Assembly (NCBI GenBank): GCA_028023455.1
Contig: JAQFVV010007271.1
Span: forward strand, 1-64,000
Direction of reading: 5' to 3'
DNA: 64,000 nucleotides
Source of the DNA: Epiperipatus broadwayi
Lineage: Eukaryota > Onychophora > Udeonychophora > Euonychophora > Peripatidae
Shown here: positions 50,906-62,729 of the stretch, in pieces
Layout of the letters: each line of letters opens with the position of its first letter
How positions within the stretch are numbered: position 1 is the stretch's first letter
Notes under the pieces: generated by a model
Database searches by the model: none
What the model was told of the DNA's origin: nothing
What the model saw: the letters and a program-made list of their open reading frames with translations, nothing else
Translations under genes and position numbers: made by a program

Positions 50906-51539
50906 CTAAAATACTAATCTGTTTGCTATTACTAACAGTTGAATGTATCCAGAATGTTTAAATAAAGTTATTTTTTTAAAGATATTCAGTTTTTAATATT
51001 ACATGCTGAAAATAATTCAAAAAATAATTAATACTAAAATATCATCATCACAAACCTTCAGACTAACATGATTAATATATATATATATAAGAAATTCCAC
51101 CTTTATTGTTAAAAGGAGGTTGCCTTGACAACACTTTTGTTGATAGTTCTTCTATATTAGTATTGTCTTTATGTTGACTAGTTTTTAAATGGTTTTATAT
51201 ATGAGTTTATTACAATTGTTTTTACTTTTAGACATGAACAAAACCATTTAATAAGTAATGCAGGCATGAGAATGAGAGTGTATAATAAAAGCTGACTGAC
51301 TGAATTAACAAAATGAGAAAACGGCTGACCGATTTCTCATGATGGAGACTCATGTGGAATATAGTTGTGTGAAATTTGGAATTCTGATTTATAAGTTTAC
51401 AATTTTTTCATATTTCTCATTTAATATTTTTTACACAATACGTAACTATAGCTGTAGCTGGTCGCATCATAAATATGAATGGGGAAGAGTACAAAATACA
51501 AATCAATTTTGTCTAAAGTACATCAGAATTACTGCATAA
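50906..51539. other. AT-rich DNA, no gene seen
   Basis: No supported feature. Confidence 0.5.
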
Positions 51540-51640
51540 TAAATAAAGAAAAAAAGGCGTATGACTTTATTTGCTCGGAGAACATAAGACGTTCAAGCAC
51601 CCGCCGGTCGCTTTAAAATCCGCGCAAGGATGTACTGTTT
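51540..51640. other. Short CpG-rich patch
   Basis: Six or more CpG in about 80 bp (ggcgtatg, gctcggag, gacgttc, cccgccggtcgc, atccgcgcaagg) in an otherwise CpG-poor region. Possible promoter fragment or recent insert; no ORF, TATA or repeat relation found in this window. Confidence 0.3.
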
Positions 51641-51778
51641 AATGTTTTCACATGATGCTTATACTGTTTTAATTATATATGAATTGCATTCGTTAAGTAT
51701 GGAAAAATATTATGATTTAAATTACACTTTACTTTTTTAAATATATATATACATTGCTTTTTATGGTAATTACGATTA

Positions 51779-52022
51779 TATAATTCTATAATTAAAACCA
51801 CTTCTTTTCTTTTCAAAAACTTTATTTGATGTATATATATATCCACTTATTTCCAACGTTTCGACTATCTTTACTCTATAGTCATTTTCAAGGATACCAC
51901 ACTTACTTGAAAATGACTATAGAGTAAAGATAGTCGAAACGTTGGAAATAAGTGGATATATATATATATATCAAATAAAGTTTTTGAAAAGAAAAAAAGT
52001 GGTTTTAATTATAGAATTATAT
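51779..52022. repeat. Near-perfect palindrome with hammerhead-like arms
   Basis: Arms 51779-51892 and 51907-52022 are almost perfect reverse complements (about 115 bp) around gataccacacttac. Each arm contains TGACTAT-AGAGTAAAG-ATAGTC-GAAACGTTGG (plus 51914-51943; minus 51853-51884), that is, a stable stem followed by GAAAC. The preceding CTTGAAAA stands where CTGATGA would be. The outer arm ccacttatttcc...accacttc carries a TA-rich segment. Same architecture as 31890-32390. Confidence 0.82.
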
Positions 52023-54391
52023 GGCTATATGTACTGTATATTTTTAAAAAACAAAAAGGATTGAGTCGTGATTAGAAACAGAAGTAAATGGATTTGTAGT
52101 TACGGTTACTCTATGACGTTTTAGAAACATGGAATTAGATGAAGAGCATATTAGAAAAGAATACGAAGGACAACACATAAATTTAAGTAGTTTATTTATT
52201 GTAATAGAAAATATGAGTGATTAAATAAATAAATAATTATAATAATTATTAAATTCTATATATTTTTACATTTTATGATCTTAGTTCTAACATTAAAAAT
52301 AACGAAAAATAAAATGAAAATTTAAATGCTGAAATTTAATATGTGACAAAGTTATAAGCAGTTTATATTTTAGTAACATCTCCCATTCGCCATCAGCGTT
52401 AATGAAATGAAATAGTTAAAAGATTGTTTAGCAAATAAAATTTTGAAAAAATCAATGAAAATGAAAACATTTCAATAAAAAGAAAAAAAGATAAGTAAAA
52501 GAATAAAGCTCACTGATTTGGTAAATTTGCCAAAAAGTAAAAATCCACATTAAGAATAGTTCTAAACAATCGATTTTAAAAAAATTGATATGTAAGAAAT
52601 TAAGATGATTTATATAAAATACAACCCCCTCCCCGTAGTAATATTACTTTACATACCCTAAGCATTTTACAATAGTGTATCAGTAGAGAACGAAGAGCCA
52701 GGGTTCCCTGGGTCAACCATAAAAAGAGAAAATAATGTCAGTTTTATCAATAAAGTGAAAAATTGATTTATCCCTTGACTTTTATTTTATACCAATGTAT
52801 GGCCTTTTATGCAAATTTTATTTTGGGGATTTGTAAAAAGTTTGAGCACTACAGGTAAAAGAACTGGACATAATGTGTGTCCCTTACCCTCAGAGTTTCT
52901 ATGCTAATCCACACATAACATAAATAGTTTTTAAACAAACAGGATAACATGTTATTGTTTACTATATGATGCTATATTCCACATACTGTTATAACATTCT
53001 CTTACACATGATGCTTTAAGCATTAAGCACAACTTTAGAGTCGAAGGTTTAAGTGCTAAATGCTACTAAATCCCTTCTCATTGTAATAAAAGTGAAAAGT
53101 GAGTTTGTATCAATTGAATATAACTAATACTTCATGATCACACCCAAATACACATGCATGAATATAGAAGTCTAGTCCTAAATATGAGTACAACTTTAAA
53201 GAATATTCGTTTAAAAATAATGATTTGTCTTCTAACTATAGTATTTATTAAATAATGTAATATGAGAATGGCTGCCTTTTGTTGCTATATATTTTGAAGT
53301 AGGTAATTATTGGGAACAGTTTAGGCCAGAGAAAAGAATTTTTAAATCAATTCATCTTTACATTATCAATTATTTTCATGTGATTGAAATTTTACAAAAT
53401 CGAGCATTCTTATTTTAATACATCACAAACAAATATTCAAATTATAAATATATGAAGACAATTAACTACAGTGCTGAATATATGTGTAACAATAGAAAAT
53501 ACCCTTTTAAAAACAACTGCTGCTATAAATAATTGGTTTTTCCATAGCTATATTAAAAAAAATGATACAATAAAATTCAAGTTAATTTTCAGTATTACAA
53601 TTTAATTTATAAGTATGAAAATTTCTATATTCACAACATTGATACTATCTATTTCAGGTAAATACATCAATTTATTGGCTTATCCACACCTGAGTATGTC
53701 TTTGTAGACATGCTATTATAGTTGTTTGACTTTACTGTCTTTTGCCAACCTTTAACATTATATTCACATGTTTAGATTTCTTTTTGCAATATAAAATGAG
53801 TAGTAATTTATTAATTGAAAAAAATCTGAAGGTATCAGTAGTTTAAAGAACAGTTCAAGAAAAAATCTTAAAACAGTATCTATTAGAGCTTTCAATGTGT
53901 CTATTTGCTGGATTTGTTGGTTTTAGGTATATCAATAAATTTATAATCTCTCATTCACTTGTTATTTATGATAAGAAAAATGTGTTATTTCTATCATTGA
54001 TTTAAATATTTATGACTATTTTTACAAACTATTTATGTAATATTTAATACAAAAGAAATATACTTATGTTTACCCTTAGATATTTTTTTGAATTTGTTTC
54101 ATTTATACAAATAGAATCAAGAAAACCAAAGTAGCAATAAAAATAAAGTATGTTTGTTCCATACTATTAATCCTATTAACACTGGTCATACAGAAATTTT
54201 ATAATGTTTTAATAATTATAAATGTAATTTTAGATCTTGATAAAAATTATAAACAATGAGCCAATAAATTAAAATTTGATTGCTCACTTTATAATGTAAT
54301 GAGAATGCTAATATCTCTAAACAAGCTTTATCAATAAATGCTGCAAGAGAAAGCATTTAAACTCTCTATCTAGAATTATTTCTATCTATAA
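52023..54391. other. AT-rich DNA, no gene seen
   Basis: No repeat, RNA gene or coding frame could be supported in this 2.4-kb stretch. Confidence 0.55.
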
Positions 54392-54450
54392 ACCAGTTTC
54401 AAGCTAATGGCTTTCATCAGTGAGGTGCTAGGATATTCAGATACTAGATC
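54392..54450 (-). ncRNA. Hammerhead motif with perfect stem II (family 1 fragment)
   Basis: Minus strand: AATATCCTAGCACCTCA, then an intact CTGATGA (54414-54420), stem II AAGC-CATTA-GCTT with four perfect pairs (54401-54413), GAAAC (54396-54400), loop TG and GTT in place of GTC. Immediately after this triplet the similarity to family 1 stops, so the 5' strand of helix I is missing and the fragment ends where self-cleavage would have released the RNA. Upstream similarity to family 1 continues for some tens of bases (atctagtatctgaatatcc). Confidence 0.72.
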
Positions 54451-54454
54451 TAAA

Positions 54455-54885
54455 ATGCCAACTGATATATGTTATAACTTTTCATACATTTAAAAAATCC
54501 AGATATGACTTTTTATTATTTGTAAAGATATATTTGTAACAATTGAAGTTAACCTACTGAAGTTTCAAATAAAATAAAGATTTAAATATTAATATCAAAT
54601 GTGTTGATAAAAGAGCTACCAGGAAAAACAATAAAAATGTCACATTGATCATTTATTAGCCTAGAAATTATGATACTATTCCTAGATCAGATATAAACTG
54701 AAGTGGTTTTATCAAAATCACAATTGCAAAATGTTTGATAGTTGGAAATTGAATTGTAATGATTTATTATGAATAAATATGGGTAAAAATGATAAAAATA
54801 TGCACAAAGATTATGAACTGACCCAGCAGAAAGATCTTGGATTGGCATAAATTGCATATGAGGGTCTTTAACTTATTTCAGATGT
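54455..54885. other. AT-rich DNA, nothing seen
   Basis: May include more diverged family 1 sequence at its left end. Confidence 0.4.
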
Positions 54886-54931
54886 CTGTATTCATATGTT
54901 TTAAAAGAGTGTGGTAAAGTAAAAGTCTGTT

Positions 54932-55008
<77 letters not shown>

Positions 55009-55050
55009 TTTGTATTCATATGTTTTAAAAGAATGTGGTAAAGTAAAAGT
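54886..55050. repeat. (AT)n tract between 40-bp direct repeats
   Basis: The segment tattcatatgttttaaaaga/gtgtggtaaagtaaaagt occurs at about 54889-54927 and again at 55012-55050, with (TA)n at 54938-55004 between them. The duplication is almost identical, so it is recent. Confidence 0.85.
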
Positions 55051-55129
55051 GAATACAGACATATATTATACAATACCAATATCAAAAACAGTCAACAATT
55101 TCAATCTGTTGTTAAGGGTAACTACTCTT

Positions 55130-55360
55130 AACAATAAAGATGAAAATTTACCCTTAAATATGGTCTAATATATTTATGAATATGCGAAAAATTGCAACTT
55201 AATTACAAAGAATGAAATTATTAATTTAAAGAAATTTAAATAAAATGCATTCAACAGGTAAATACAATCTGTTCTGAATGCCAACTAACAAATAGTCAAT
55301 TATAATATTCAAACTGTAATTTTAACTTTCAAACTGCAGCCCAATCATGTATTAGGATGT
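55130..55360 (+). repeat. Dispersed repeat, copy 2 of 2
   Basis: Same family as 44350-44585 (tatggtctaatatatttat, caatctgttctgaatgcc, aactttcaaactgca). Confidence 0.7.
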
Positions 55361-56084
55361 CCAAGGTTAGGTAAATGAATACTGTAAATATCTTAAAGCA
55401 GTCAACACATAAACAAAACCACTATGCATAATAATCAACAATCTGTATAACATTGTACAACATTGCACTAGTAATTATAATACAAATAATCTCTGATAAG
55501 TTTATAAAATTTTACCAAATATTTTTCACAACCATTGATTTTACCATTAAACAAAGAGATCATATTAATCATAATCTTTATATATCAGTGTATGTTGTGC
55601 AAACATACATAATTTTATTTTTCTTGTAATTAATGTCTAATAACTAATCTTATGATCACATACACATATAAAATAAGAAACTTCTAAGAATTGTCATATA
55701 AATGTAAAAAACCCTAATTTAAAAGACAATTTTAAAAAATCCACATTCTTCTGCAAACCATGATCTTATATTGATATTAGATTAGAACAATCATAACTAA
55801 TTCCATAAATATAAAATCTACCAATATATTTTTTTACAATTATCTGAATCAGTTTATATTTGGATTAACACAAGATGTAATCAATTTTTATTTATTTTCA
55901 TACTTAGAAAGTATTACTTATGTAACAATAGAATACTGCTTTACAAATAAATATACAATGGTCAGAGAGATAAACCCAGGATTGATGTATTGATACATCT
56001 ATTTCTAGTATCAGACATTGCATTAACTCTTAGGAGTGTCTTATTAATTATGTTGCATATAAGTTGAAATATTTGAACACCACT
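55361..56084. other. AT-rich DNA, nothing seen
   Basis: No supported feature. Confidence 0.5.
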
Positions 56085-56178
56085 ATTTTATTGCATTTCC
56101 TTCTGGTGAAAAGCAGTCCTTTGGTTGAAATATTAAAGATAGCAGTTTTACATATAAGTAAATATGTTTTTATTTCTT
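56085..56178 (+). repeat. Dispersed repeat family 3 with hammerhead-like core
   Basis: Core reads CTGGTGA (one change), AAGCAG-TCCTT-TGGTT, then GAAATATT. Homologous to 39740-39835 including the downstream aagtaaatatgtttttatt. Confidence 0.5.
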
Positions 56179-56934
56179 GTGACTTCAGAATAATAAATTT
56201 CCATTCTATATGCAAGCTATTTTAATGTAATGTTTTATGGTATATTGATTCTTATATAACTGATGAAATAATAAACCACTTTCACTTGCTTGAAATATTG
56301 GTAACTATAAGAAAGAGTATCAACTCTCCCAAAAAATTGTTGTAGCTTCTCTTAAATCAAATAATATTTATATTCACAAATAAGAGCCAATTTCTGCAAG
56401 TTTTTAATACTTTGCAAATAAATTTCAAAATATCAAATATATAATAACATAACTTTATTGTTCTGATTAAAATGTAATATTAGAATAAAAATATTCCAAG
56501 TACTGATTGTATTAATTTTCTGCAGCCTCCTTTATTTTGCAATCAAATTGGCCTAATTTATAATTCTAAATTAATTGTGTATAGGGAGTTATTGTGATTT
56601 TAACAAATTTACTGTATGGAAGTTAGCCTTCTCTACAGGCATAACATAAAATCATTATAAAGTTTTAACTTAATGATGTTTTATTCTAAAAATTTGTTTA
56701 CAAGTACAGAAGGCAACTAATAGTAGTCAATAATTTATTGCTTCAAAATCACTTGATCCATAAGAAAAATCATTGATTTACAATGTATAAATATTTAAAT
56801 CTTGAATCTATCATGATATTATAACATTAAACCATGTCTGACAAACATCCTATGTTAAGATCATCTTTCTAAATCTGAAGACAGCAAATTTACATTTAAT
56901 ATTATATTTGAATTGATAATGAGAGATACATGAA
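56179..56934. other. AT-rich DNA, nothing seen
   Basis: No supported feature. Confidence 0.5.
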
Positions 56935-57985
56935 AAAACCAGACTGACTTTAAAGAATAAACACCATATGATAACCATGTTTTATGCTTGCTAATAACCA
57001 TTATTAAAACACGCAAAACTCTCCATACAGTAGTGCCACTCATTGCAGGCCAGAATAATAATTGATGCCAGAAGGTTTGTACATAAAATCTCCATCTAGT
57101 GTCTACTTATCCAATATCCCCAGAATAGTTTCTGGTTTGTAGCCTTCATCAGTGAGGAGCTTTGAATCTGAGAGCACTGCACCTAGATCTTAAGATCTAA
57201 TGCAACTTTCCAGCAAACACCTTTTATCTCTACTTAACTACAAAACCATGAGTCTTAAATTGAAAACCCATTAACATTTTCACTTCAAGATCAGTAGCTT
57301 ATATAGTCATATAGGTCTGAACTCAATTCAGTACCTATATATTTTGTTTTCATTGGTTCTTTAATGACCATAGACACCACTATCCTATTAGGAAGGATTG
57401 ATTTTAAGCCAATAAATGTTACATGTTCACCAATTCTTATGCTTGCTTATAACTGTTATTAAAACTGGCAAAACTCTCCATACAGTATTGTCACCCAGTG
57501 CAAGCCAGAGTAAACAATGGAAAGTTTTGCCTGTTTTAATAACAGTTATAATCAAGCATAAGAAATGGTGCTCATGTGATGTTTTTTTGGCTTAAAACCA
57601 ATCCTGCCTAATAGGATAGTGGTGGCTATGGTTATTTAAGAATCAAAGAGTACCAAAATGTATAGGTACTGAATTGAGTTTAGACTTATATAATAATATA
57701 CGCTACTGAACTTGGACTGAACATATTGTGTTTTCAATTTAAGTTTCATGGTTTTGTATTTAATTAGAGATAAAAGGCTGTTGCTGGAGGGTTGCATTAG
57801 ATTGTAAGATCTTGGTGCAGGGCTCTCAGATCCAAGGCTTCTCACAAGACCACAAGCCCAAAACTAGTCTGAGGATAATGGATGAGTAGGTACAAGGGGG
57901 GTATTTTATGTACAAGCTTTCTGGCATCCATTGATTATTCTTGCCTGTACTGAGCAGCAATATTGTATAGAGAGTTCTTGACTTT
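56935..57985. repeat. Hammerhead repeat family 2: tandem and inverted copies
   Basis: A minus-strand tandem (one full unit about 57005-57480 plus the start of a second to 56935; period about 475 bp between the two gttttaataa boxes) meets a plus-strand unit at about 57500-57540, making a large palindrome whose arms extend to about 57985. Conserved blocks include ataacagttataa.caagcata, cctaataggatagtgg, ctgaattgagttcagac, gagataaaaggtgtttgctgg and gcatccattgattactct. The minus arm carries a hammerhead at 57103-57173; the plus arm keeps only a damaged one near 57838-57880 (AAAACTAGTCTGAGGATAAT). No ORF is supported; the 69-codon minus frame at 57636-57845 is inside the repeat and meaningless. 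Confidence 0.85.
57103..57173 (-). ncRNA. Type I hammerhead ribozyme motif (family 2)
   Basis: Minus strand: CTGATGA intact (57146-57152), stem II region AGGCTACAAACCA (GG/CC pairs, A-A mismatch at the base), GAAAC (57128-57132), loop TA, then TTC where GTC is expected. Helix I: TGGGGA after the cleavage site pairs with TCCTCA before core 1, then an internal loop, then an outer part in which GGAT(A/G)AG can pair with CTCAGATTC. Internal loops at this place are needed for tertiary contacts in natural hammerheads. The lost G of GTC makes this copy probably inactive; 15599-15746 preserves the triplet. Confidence 0.68.
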
Positions 57986-59460
57986 AAATAAGAGAATTTT
58001 GTAATGAAGAATGTACTTTTTGTGAAAGATGCAGACTTTGATTTTAATGTGAAAAAATATTTTTAAGTTACTGTGAAATTCTTAAAAGCTATGTCTATTT
58101 AAAATATTGAGAATGCTACAAATATTTATTTAACTGTTTTATCACAATCACTTATCAAACCAATGACAAGAGTTTTTGATCCAGGCTAAATGTTTTTTGA
58201 AAGAGCTTTAGAATTTTTAATATTAAGTAACAGGCCACAGTTATCATAGCTAACCATTTTACAATATCTGGTATATTAATATGTTCTAGAAAGCAAACCA
58301 GGCTTCAAATGTGTTCAGATCCTCACAATGAAGGAATTGACAAACCTCACAGGGACTATCGTCTTCTTCAGTCTTCCTCTATGATGGAAAAAAGCCTAGT
58401 CAATGAGTTCACAGTTTTCTGGATATAAAATTGTTGAATCAACTATTATAACATTAGATTTTTTGAAATAATAATATGAAATGAATGGTGACAGACTAAA
58501 TAAATATTATTTTGTGATGTGAGAAAGGCAAACATTTTATATTATAAACAATCCCTTTAAAGCATTCTAAATTGTTGCAACAGTGATAAATTTAAGTTAT
58601 CGGACATTACTAACAAGAGAATAAAATAATTTGCTCAAACATAAAGAATTTGACATCTTCAAAAACAAACATTTACTATGAATGAGTTATAACTTAGTAC
58701 TACAAATGATAACATAAACATACAAAAGAATGAACATACGTATATACTGTAGTTGTGTTTCATGAATTAGTTTGTAAAGGAATACAAAACTCATGTTTAA
58801 CTTTTTATTACAAAGATGAATATTTGAATGCAAGATTTGTAGGTCACAGTTCTAGATCTGTCAATTTTGGTATTGGAACATCATGTGGATTTTCATGAAA
58901 AAGACCAAACTATAAACATTTTTATCTATTTTTATTAATAAATAGTGTAATTACGATAATTAATTACCATATAAAAGAGGAGTGCCTGATTCATATATTA
59001 TTTATGTTAAAAAATTCAAAACACTTTGCAAAGCAGTCACATCATACAATTATGAGCTAATTGAAAATGATAGGAAGTTTTTGCTGCAACACAATCATGC
59101 ATCTTTCTTTTATCAGTCTGTTATAAGGGCTCATCCATAGTCAAACATTCTCAAAATGATGGATTACTTGAAAAACAGTGATGAGTTCTTTTTGCATTTT
59201 TTCGATTTGGTGTTGAACTTTTTTTTACAGAATCCTTTACAAGACAATGTTTATTCCAAACAGCCATGAAATACAACTTAATTACAGCAAATTGTTGAGA
59301 CAAAATAGGTTTAAAAGTTCAAAAAGTTTGTTAGGCAGAATAAGAGCAACCATTTTTCACCACTATCAACAGAATATGGTTGTGAATGGAGGACAATTTG
59401 TAATCTTGTTTCAATATATATTTTGTCATTATAAAATAAAATCAATAAATATATTAAAAG
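57986..59460. other. AT-rich DNA, no gene seen
   Basis: No supported feature. Confidence 0.5.
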
Positions 59461-59492
59461 TCAGTATATATATATATATATATGTGTGTGTA
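59461..59492. repeat. Short (TA)n-(TG)n microsatellite
   Basis: About 11 TA units then four TG units. Confidence 0.85.
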
Positions 59493-61434
59493 TTAAGTTG
59501 TCTCTGCGTATTCATGCCCTATGAATTCAGTTAAGCCATTGTTGCAAGGTTTTCACAACCGTTTACCTACCATGCCTTCAATCTGGGTTACAAATGCGGA
59601 ACTAATAAACTTAAAAATTATATCAATCTAGAATTTATCAGTTAAGTAAGAGGCAGATAGCCAATCTAAATTATAATCCAATATTTATTGTTAAATGATT
59701 ATGTAGTAATTCTTTGCTAGAAGATAAAACAGAGATACATAAGCTCTCAAACCTTGTAATTTAGCAATTGTTCATTCTAGAAACTATTTTTACTCGAACA
59801 CTGTTTTTATGAGGATCCTATAGTTGGTTCTTTGAAATCTGCTTAACAAATTATTATTGTATTTTAATAATATATTTTTAAAACAATTATTTAAGTTTTA
59901 TTCGAAATTAGATTTAATTATAATTAAATTTAAAAGTCATTTATAACATTAAATATAAAAACAGTAAAATTTCATTATATCAAGGTTAGAAAGAAATAAC
60001 CTAACATTAATTTGTGTAATTTTGCAATGTTTATAACGGTTTCACCAATTTACATTACAAAGAAATTTTTTTTTAATATAGAGTCATTTCAACTGACTAG
60101 AGCAAATAAAAAGTAAATAAACAACGAAGACAAAAACATTATGTTGAGCAATTACTAATAAATATTACAATTTCTGTTTAATTAGAGATTCTCTGAAAGC
60201 TAGAGACATTTTGCATTTTTAAAAGTTTATTATTGCATATAAAACAAACCAATTTTATCAAATTTATGTGGCACTAAAATGTATATATGTATTAAAACAA
60301 TTTTAAACAGAAGATAATAAACACTTGCACATGTCTGTACTGTTTTATTAAATCAATGATGTTTGGTTGAATGTGATAAAAGTTTCAATGGAAATCACAT
60401 GATAAAAGCTTTGAAAAATAAGCATGGCCGTCTTACATTTATACCTAAATGCAATTATATAGGCCAATAAAAGTCTCTATCATGTGACTTAGATTAAAAG
60501 TTTTGTCAATTCAACAAAACAACATTGATTTTATATAACAGCACATCATGCGTGTAAAGGCTGATTAACTTCTGTTTAAAATTACAGTTTGAAACTGCAA
60601 ATATTAAATATCTTAATCAAATATATATTAATACAATACAATTTTCATTACTTGGCTTCTGTTTGTAGTATGAGCCATGATAACAAGAACAGTGGCTATT
60701 GAAAATCTTAACATGATGTTTCACAATTTTATGTATAATCAACAGCAGTAGTCATACCCTCATAGATATTAATATGATTGCTCCAATTTTGAGAATAAGA
60801 ATAATAAAAAAGACCATACACATATGAAAGTAGACAACAATGAATTAGTCAATAAATTTTACTTAACTTTTTCATAAAAAATAAACACACAGGAAAAATT
60901 GTGTAAACATAAAACATGTTTGAAAACAATATAATTCATTTAGAAAACAAAGCTGAACATATTATACGTAGTGAACAAACAATGATCAAAAACCAAATAA
61001 AGTTAACCATATGTTGAGAAATTTTATGAGCAGAGATTGCAAATGTTTATTATAAGATAGAGCAAAAATATATGAAACTAATATATTTGTAAAATCTAAA
61101 TTAATCTATATTTAATGAATAAACAATGTTTATAAAAAAATAAGTATCATCAAGGCACACATTCGTGAAGAAATTAAATTAATGTTTATCATCTTTATTA
61201 AAACAATTTCTTACATAATTATTTGCTTCCATCGCACTTATTAAACACAGCTGTTTTTCACTTTTTATTTTTTGACTAAATAAAAATGTTAACTTCACAT
61301 TTTTTTTCAAACTTATATTATTTTAATTCTTTTTGTCATTTGTATGCAAATGTGTTTCTAATAATAATTAATATATACATGCAGTTAGCACCTAATAATA
61401 ATAAGACAACTACTAAACATCACATGATCACCAT
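59493..61434. other. AT-rich DNA, no gene seen
   Basis: No supported feature. Confidence 0.5.
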
Positions 61435-61530
61435 TTTTTATGCTTACACAAGCTGTTTGTACGGAGGCTAAACTCTCTATAGAGTATCGCCACTCACTGC
61501 ATTCTCTGCACTGAGTAACACTATTATATG
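61435..61530. repeat. Family 2 foldback fragment
   Basis: A small palindrome centred at tgcattctctgca with the family 2 blocks ttatgcttacacaagc, aaactctctatagagtatcgc and cactgagtaacactattata. No hammerhead part is left. Confidence 0.6.
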
Positions 61531-62232
61531 GAATTTTTGGCCTCTGAATAATAATAAAGCAGAGCATGCATTTTGCAAGGGCAGTAAAAAGTCTCATATG
61601 AATCATAAATACACCCAATTACAAAATAGATCCATTAATTTACTTATTTTAAATTTAATGAGGCTTTTTTAAAATTTATTTTGCAACAAACTTCTATTTC
61701 TGAAAAGTTTAACCCTTCGATTAATTCTTACTTCTGGATACATCACATCCTCAGACTTATCTTTCTAGAAAATCAGTTTTGCACTTTCTTAATGTTTCCT
61801 TTGGGATCATATTTACAGCAAAAACTAGACCTGCCCCTCACATATGAAAATATCAAGTTTACTATGAAATAAATTTTTAGAAAATCTGTTACTTTTCATT
61901 CTTTTCACATATCTACTCTGATGAAAATGTGGTTTTTATAATTGTAAATTCTACACTATTACATCCATAAAATTGAAAAAGAAATATAGATTGGTCTTAC
62001 GATCTTGCTTATTACAGAATTTAAATTTTGTGTTACATCAATAGTGGGTCTAATTCTGACTCTATAATAATAAACTTCTTCCTAAGTATTTTCTAAAAAA
62101 ACTTCATTGGTATCTATATATACCCTGAATCATATAGGTTTTATGAAAATATTCCCAAAGTAAAATTTCAAAGAATTTGTTGTTATACAACTTACAAAAT
62201 TCAATTTGATCATAAATATGTATAGTACTTAT
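61531..62232. other. AT-rich DNA, nothing seen
   Basis: The 63-codon frame at 61681-61872 shows no domain. Confidence 0.5.
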
Positions 62233-62262
62233 AGAGCCTGCAAAACAAGCTCTTAATAAGCT

Positions 62263-62325
62263 TTGAGAATATCCTCAACCCCAGACTGGTTTTTGAATCT
62301 AGCATTGTCAGTGAGGTTCCAGTGA
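62263..62325 (-). ncRNA. Truncated hammerhead (family 1) at inverted junction
   Basis: Minus strand: CTGACAA (62305-62311), TGCTAGATTCA, AAAAC, loop CA, GTC, TGGGGTTGAGGATATTC. Two core G bases have become A and the upstream helix I strand is cut at the inversion point, so it cannot be active. Confidence 0.6.
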
Positions 62326-62666
62326 GAAACTGGTCTAGGGTTGAGGATATTCTCAAAACTTGTTAAGAGCTTGTTTTTCAGGCTCTATATATAACATTTG
62401 TAAATATGAGCTTCATTAAAATTAGATAATGTGACTTCTGATTTGATTTTTTTATCATTTTATTTTTTGGGGTAAAGGCTTTGGTGATTTTATATTGCTA
62501 AAACTATTAATATATAGTGTATCTGAACTTAGTTCAGTCCCATATGGTTATTTGAGTTAAATAGCTGGATTTTTAGACATATGGAGGTCTAAAAATTTCA
62601 GATTTTCTTCTCAATAGTTATACATTAGATAAAGTGCTGGGCTTGTCCTAGTATTTTTAATTTAAT

Positions 62667-62729
62667 GAATATCCTGGCACCTCACCAATGATGCTAGACA
62701 CAGAAACTGGTCTGGGGTTGAGGATATTC
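62667..62729 (+). ncRNA. Type I hammerhead ribozyme motif (family 1)
   Basis: Upstream helix I strand GAATATCCTGGCACCTCA (62667-62684), core 1 CCAATGA (62685-62691; two changes from CTGATGA), stem II region TGCTAGACACA, GAAAC (62703-62707), loop TG, GTC ending at 62712, then TGGGGTTGAGGATATTC (62713-62729). Helix I pairs TGGGGT with ACCTCA (one G-U) and GGATATTC with GAATATCC (eight perfect pairs), separated by an internal loop TGA/TGGC. Core 2, triplet and helix I are excellent; core 1 is damaged. Confidence 0.75.

Noticed and set aside
57636-57845. 69-codon minus ORF
   Set aside because: Falls entirely inside hammerhead repeat family 2, which is non-coding in its other copies.
58310-58400. 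CTGAAGA followed by a GAC/GTC hairpin on the minus strand (near 58360), hammerhead-like at first sight
   Set aside because: No GAAA after the hairpin and no cleavage triplet or helix I pairing.
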